This document shows positions 5,838 to 8,272 of a stretch of DNA of 8,272 bases, in pieces. A model generated the notes under the pieces. It did no database searches and was not told the origin of the DNA. It saw only the letters and a program-made list of their open reading frames with translations. How positions within the stretch are numbered: the first letter of the stretch is position 1; every line of letters starts with the position of its first letter. The position numbers and the translations under genes are program-made. The stretch lies in the NCBI GenBank assembly GCA_021796175.1, contig JAJYOM010000063.1, positions 1-8,272 on the forward strand. Direction: 5' to 3'. This stretch comes from Thermoplasmata archaeon (lineage in GTDB: Archaea > Thermoplasmatota > Thermoplasmata > Sysuiplasmatales > Sysuiplasmataceae).

Positions 5838-6998
5838 ATGATACCGGAGCCCTATGGCGGACACCTGGTGAACAGGTTCGGCAGGCGCGGCAAATCGCCG
5901 GCTGCTGAAGAACTTCAAACACTGCCTTCCATTCAGCTGACGCAGGATGAGAGTTACGATGCAGAGAAGATCGGCATCGGCGCATACAGCCCGCTTGAGG
6001 GCTTTTCATCGGGGGCCGAATTTGAGAGCATAACATCTCACACCAGGCTCGAGAACGGCCTCCCCTGGAGCATGCCCATCGTTCTCGCGCCCTCCGGTCA
6101 TGAAAACACGAGCGCTGTATCGTCGGTGAAGAAGGGCGATGCTGTGCTGCTCAATGACTTCACCGGCAGGCCGCTGGCGCTCCTTACTGTTTCAGAGAAG
6201 TACACACTTGACAAGGGCGCGTTCGCTGAAAAGACGTACGGGACAAAGGACACCAGTCATCCCAATGTGGAAGAAATAGCGAACATGGGTCAGGTTGCAC
6301 TCGCTGGCAGTCTGGAACTGCTCAGGAGACTCGACAGCCCTTTCTCCTCATACGAACTGACGCCAGAGGAGAGCAGGTCCCATTTCGCCAGAATGGGTTG
6401 GAAGAGCGTTGCCGCCTACCAGGCAAGGAACCCTCCGCATCTTGCGCATGAATACATACAGCGTGTGACGCTCGAAAGGGATGACGTTGACGCACTGTTC
6501 ATACAGCCTGTAGTGGGAAAGCTGAAGCATGGCGACTACAAGCCGGAAGTAATAATGGAGGCATACGATGTGTTCGTTTCAAGGTACTACCGGAAGGAAA
6601 GTGTTCTGCTGGGCTCGCTTTCAATTTCAATGCGCTATGCCGGCCCGAGGGCTGTGCTCTTCTATGCGATTGTGCGGCGCAACTACGGCTGCTCCCATTA
6701 CATAGTGGGCAGGGACCAGGCAGGCGTGGGCAGCTACTACGACCCGTTTGCCGGACACAGGATATTTGACGAGTTTGATGTCGGAGTCCACCCAATCAGA
6801 TACAATGAAACGTTCTACTGCTCAATCTGCAAGAACATGGTATCGACAAAAGTCTGCCCGCACCCGGAGTCCTCGAGGGTAAACACCAGCCAGACGCGCA
6901 TAAGGAAAATACTTGCTGAAGGCGGGCAGATACCGCACGAGATAATAAGGCCGGAAGTTGCAGCTATCCTCTCAAGGGGGAATGTGACTATCGAATGA
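5838..6998 (+). CDS. sat: Sulfate adenylyltransferase (ATP sulfurylase), dissimilatory type
   Basis: Sat interconverts adenylylsulfate plus pyrophosphate and sulfate plus ATP. After AprBA in the oxidative direction it would yield ATP by substrate-level phosphorylation. The 386-residue length fits the homo-oligomeric archaeal/dissimilatory Sat, with no kinase domain. Visible motifs are the PUA-like N-terminal part (to about 165), the active-site QARNPPHLAH (195-204), MRYAGPR (265-271), a zinc site C328-C331-C340-H342, and the C-terminal SQTRIRKIL (351-359) with RPEVA (371-375). Two changes stand out. The normally invariant GRDHAG motif reads GRDQAG (Q294), and the N-terminal PHGG reads PYGG (Y6). 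The other catalytic residues are intact, so activity is likely. The start is ATG at 5838, 13 nt after aprA, preceded by GAGGGTG (5823-5829) with 8-nt spacing. It is clearly the last gene of the aprMBA run. Confidence 0.95.
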   Translation: MIPEPYGGHLVNRFGRRGKSPAAEELQTLPSIQLTQDESYDAEKIGIGAYSPLEGFSSGAEFESITSHTRLENGLPWSMPIVLAPSGHENTSAVSSVKKGDAVLLNDFTGRPLALLTVSEKYTLDKGAFAEKTYGTKDTSHPNVEEIANMGQVALAGSLELLRRLDSPFSSYELTPEESRSHFARMGWKSVAAYQARNPPHLAHEYIQRVTLERDDVDALFIQPVVGKLKHGDYKPEVIMEAYDVFVSRYYRKESVLLGSLSISMRYAGPRAVLFYAIVRRNYGCSHYIVGRDQAGVGSYYDPFAGHRIFDEFDVGVHPIRYNETFYCSICKNMVSTKVCPHPESSRVNTSQTRIRKILAEGGQIPHEIIRPEVAAILSRGNVTIE

Positions 6999-7005
6999 CA
7001 GGGCA

Positions 7006-7512
7006 TCAGAATGTTACGTTCCTGATCGCCCTCCTGTGCGACCTCTGTATCATCTCATCAAGTTCAACCATTGTTCCTGTGTAGTCAGCATCGCTCAGCA
7101 GTCCCGCCTTCGCTATGTCAGCGCCGATGAGCGCATATTCCGACAGAGTGTATATCACCGCTTCGGGTTTCTTGAAAAGCAGCATTCCCTTGATTCCCAT
7201 ATCCAGCGTGAGTGTGAGCTGATGGGTGTCACACATGCCCGGATTGAATTTCCTGCTCCTGAAGGCAGAAGAATCTATGTCTTTCGACGCCAGGAATGCT
7301 GCGGCCCTTGCGCTTATGCTGCTCCCGTCTTCAGCCCAGATGCCTGCAGATGCAGAACGCACTGGCGGCTTTCCCTCACCGACTGCCTCTGCATTGTATT
7401 TGGAAAGCAGAAGTTCCGCCACTGCGCTGGCATCCTTGTTCCGCTCGCCAACAAAGAGTATGCTGTCGACCGGTTTGCCGAATATGAACCTTCTCAGAAC
7501 GTTTTCGGCCAA
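7006..7512 (-). CDS. Low-molecular-weight protein-tyrosine-phosphatase-fold protein lacking the catalytic P-loop residues
   Basis: The 168 residues follow the LMW-PTP/ArsC-type layout: first strand ILFV at 18-21, a P-loop position at 22-29, helix SAVAELLLSKY (29-39), SASAGIWAEDG (53-63), a strand LTLTLDM (99-105) and TLSEYA (122-127). The active-site Cys-x5-Arg signature is absent. The loop reads G-E-R-N-K-D-A-S, with Gly22 for Cys and Ala28 for Arg, so phosphatase or arsenate reductase chemistry is not expected. A binding or regulatory role is one possibility. The only plausible start is TTG at 7512. In-frame TAA-TAG stops lie just upstream, and no ATG or GTG occurs before the first strand. 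It follows the small gene at 7523 by 10 nt, and its stop lies 7 nt from that of sat, in convergent orientation. Assignment is from motif pattern only. Confidence 0.75.
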   Translation of the reverse strand: MAENVLRRFIFGKPVDSILFVGERNKDASAVAELLLSKYNAEAVGEGKPPVRSASAGIWAEDGSSISARAAAFLASKDIDSSAFRSRKFNPGMCDTHQLTLTLDMGIKGMLLFKKPEAVIYTLSEYALIGADIAKAGLLSDADYTGTMVELDEMIQRSHRRAIRNVTF

Positions 7513-7522
7513 TATCCCACTT

Positions 7523-7795
7523 TCAGACTTCCAGGTCTCTTCGCTCTATTATATCGCTCTTTCTTATGGGCAGTACATTCCTGTACGCAGGAAACATGTC
7601 CCTGCCGTATCTCTCCGCAAGCTTCGTATTGTCATCCTCGGCAGCCTTTTCACCAATGAAAACGAGCTCGTCATCTTCCCGTATGAGCAGTCCGGCTGTC
7701 TGGAAAACAATCCTGTGGAACTGCATAGAAAGTTTTTCGGAGGGATTCTCATTGAACGGCTTCGGGTCGGCGTATTTCACATAGACTATCTTCAA
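7523..7795 (-). CDS. Small conserved-looking hypothetical protein between dsrE2 and the phosphatase-like gene
   Basis: About 90 residues, alternating strand-like and charged segments: VYVKYADP near the start, then FQTAGLLIREDDELVFIGE in the middle, and a charged end. I do not recognise a family. There is no cysteine, signal peptide or membrane helix, so it is probably a small cytoplasmic protein. I chose the TTG at 7795, which gives MKIVYVKY and leaves 38 nt after the dsrE2 stop, with GGAG 11 nt upstream. An ATG at 7873 would add 26 residues, but it overlaps dsrE2 by 40 nt and the extra sequence looks non-coding. The stop is 10 nt before the phosphatase-like gene, so the three minus-strand genes probably form one transcript. 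Confidence 0.65.
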   Translation of the reverse strand: MKIVYVKYADPKPFNENPSEKLSMQFHRIVFQTAGLLIREDDELVFIGEKAAEDDNTKLAERYGRDMFPAYRNVLPIRKSDIIERRDLEV

Positions 7796-7833
7796 TGAGA
7801 ATGCCGCTCCGTTGTTGCATTTTCCGCTCTTCC

Positions 7834-8259
7834 TCAGAGGAAAAGCGTTATCGCATCGGGGTCCGATGCCCACTCCAGGAAAGTGGCTGCACCGCAGACG
7901 TCAAGACCGGGATATGCGAGGTTCTCCTTCGTCGTGCCGAACAGGTTCATTGTAGGCGAACACGCGTTAATGCGCACCCCCATGTCAATCGCCATCTTCA
8001 TCATCTGGTCAATAGTGGGCATGCCTCCCTTGCCGATCAGACCGATCATCTGTTCCTTTGTCATGCCTATGTCAACGCTGGGGCCCACTGTCTCAGTCTG
8101 TCCCTTCGTCAGCAATTTCATGCCCCCGAATGTGAAATACATGTACACTTCCATTCCCTGAGACGCTGCAGTTGTTGCCATTATCAGCGCAGGGTAAGCT
8201 GTGTCCATTGTTCCCTTGCTTACAACCATTACCAGCTTGTTCTTCTTCTTTGCTTCCAA
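7834..8259 (-). CDS. dsrE2: DsrE2-like sulfur carrier protein (5' end may extend past the window)
   Basis: The protein of about 141 residues has DsrE2 hallmarks: SKGTMDTAYPALIMATTAA near the start, GMEVYMYFTFGGM (35-47), a Gly-Met-Pro turn before DQMMKMAIDMGVRINAC, and the sulfur-carrying Cys (C100) followed by SPTMNLFG. A second cysteine, C122, sits in DVCGAATF near the C-terminus. DsrE2 proteins receive and pass sulfane sulfur, together with TusA and rhodanese, to the sHdr or rDsr oxidation machinery. This fits the HdrC at the left end. The listed start is a TTG at 8259 with no clear Shine-Dalgarno. The frame stays open to the window edge at 8272, so a longer N-terminus or fusion cannot be ruled out. 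It is the first visible gene of a minus-strand run. Confidence 0.85.
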   Translation of the reverse strand: MEAKKKNKLVMVVSKGTMDTAYPALIMATTAASQGMEVYMYFTFGGMKLLTKGQTETVGPSVDIGMTKEQMIGLIGKGGMPTIDQMMKMAIDMGVRINACSPTMNLFGTTKENLAYPGLDVCGAATFLEWASDPDAITLFL

Positions 8260-8272
8260 CCGGATGGACCTT

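Noticed and set aside
6996..7008. Shared terminator between convergent sat and the phosphatase-like gene
   Set aside because: Only 7 nt separate the stop codons, and no T-rich tract or hairpin is visible.
7036..7798. Long plus-strand open frames opposite the minus-strand genes
   Set aside because: They are antisense shadows. The minus-strand frames carry recognisable LMW-PTP-like structure and a coherent gene run.
1..8272. CRISPR array, tRNA, rRNA or riboswitch
   Set aside because: No regularly spaced direct repeats, tRNA-like cloverleaf or rRNA segments were seen on either strand. The window is almost fully coding.

Overview
The window looks like a chromosomal segment of an archaeon that gains energy from inorganic sulfur compounds. 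Arginine is mostly AGG/AGA and isoleucine mostly ATA. AT-rich TATA-like boxes sit upstream of first genes, and several starts are GTG or TTG. The TnpB, AprB, AprA and Sat proteins all read as archaeal types. A Thermoplasmata-like lineage is my best guess from the overall look, but the window has no taxonomic marker.

Layout from left to right. (1) Positions 1-395, minus strand: the N-terminal 131 residues of an HdrC-like protein with two 4Fe-4S motifs, running off the left edge. (2) Positions 560-1810, minus strand: a full-length TnpB-family protein whose RuvC catalytic acids are replaced. It has no TnpA, and its 3' flank carries two small hairpins in front of the hdrC promoter region. (3) From 1949, plus strand: a YfcE-type metallophosphoesterase, then a tight plus-strand run of aprM (membrane cytochrome-b-like protein), aprB, aprA and sat (2758-6998), separated by only 11, 5 and 13 nt. 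(4) Positions 7006-8272, minus strand and convergent with sat: a DsrE2-like protein at the right edge, a small unknown protein, and a low-molecular-weight phosphatase-fold protein that has lost its catalytic P-loop Cys and Arg.

How the genes fit together. AprBA interconverts sulfite plus AMP and adenylylsulfate (APS). AprM probably passes electrons between AprBA and the quinone pool. Sat interconverts APS plus pyrophosphate and sulfate plus ATP. The order aprM-aprB-aprA plus sat matches the arrangement known from sulfur-oxidising bacteria. With HdrC and DsrE2 nearby (typical of the sulfur-oxidising heterodisulfide-reductase-like, sHdr, pathway), I infer operation in the oxidative direction: sulfane sulfur to sulfite to sulfate, with ATP made by substrate-level phosphorylation. 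Sulfate reduction cannot be excluded from this window alone.

The most unusual element is the apparently nuclease-dead TnpB sitting inside the sulfur locus. Naturally inactive TnpBs (TldR proteins) are known in bacteria as RNA-guided transcriptional repressors. A 16-base stretch about 58 nt beyond its stop codon matches, at 15 of 16 positions, the sequence over the start codon of aprM. This suggests, but does not show, RNA-guided control of the apr-sat operon.
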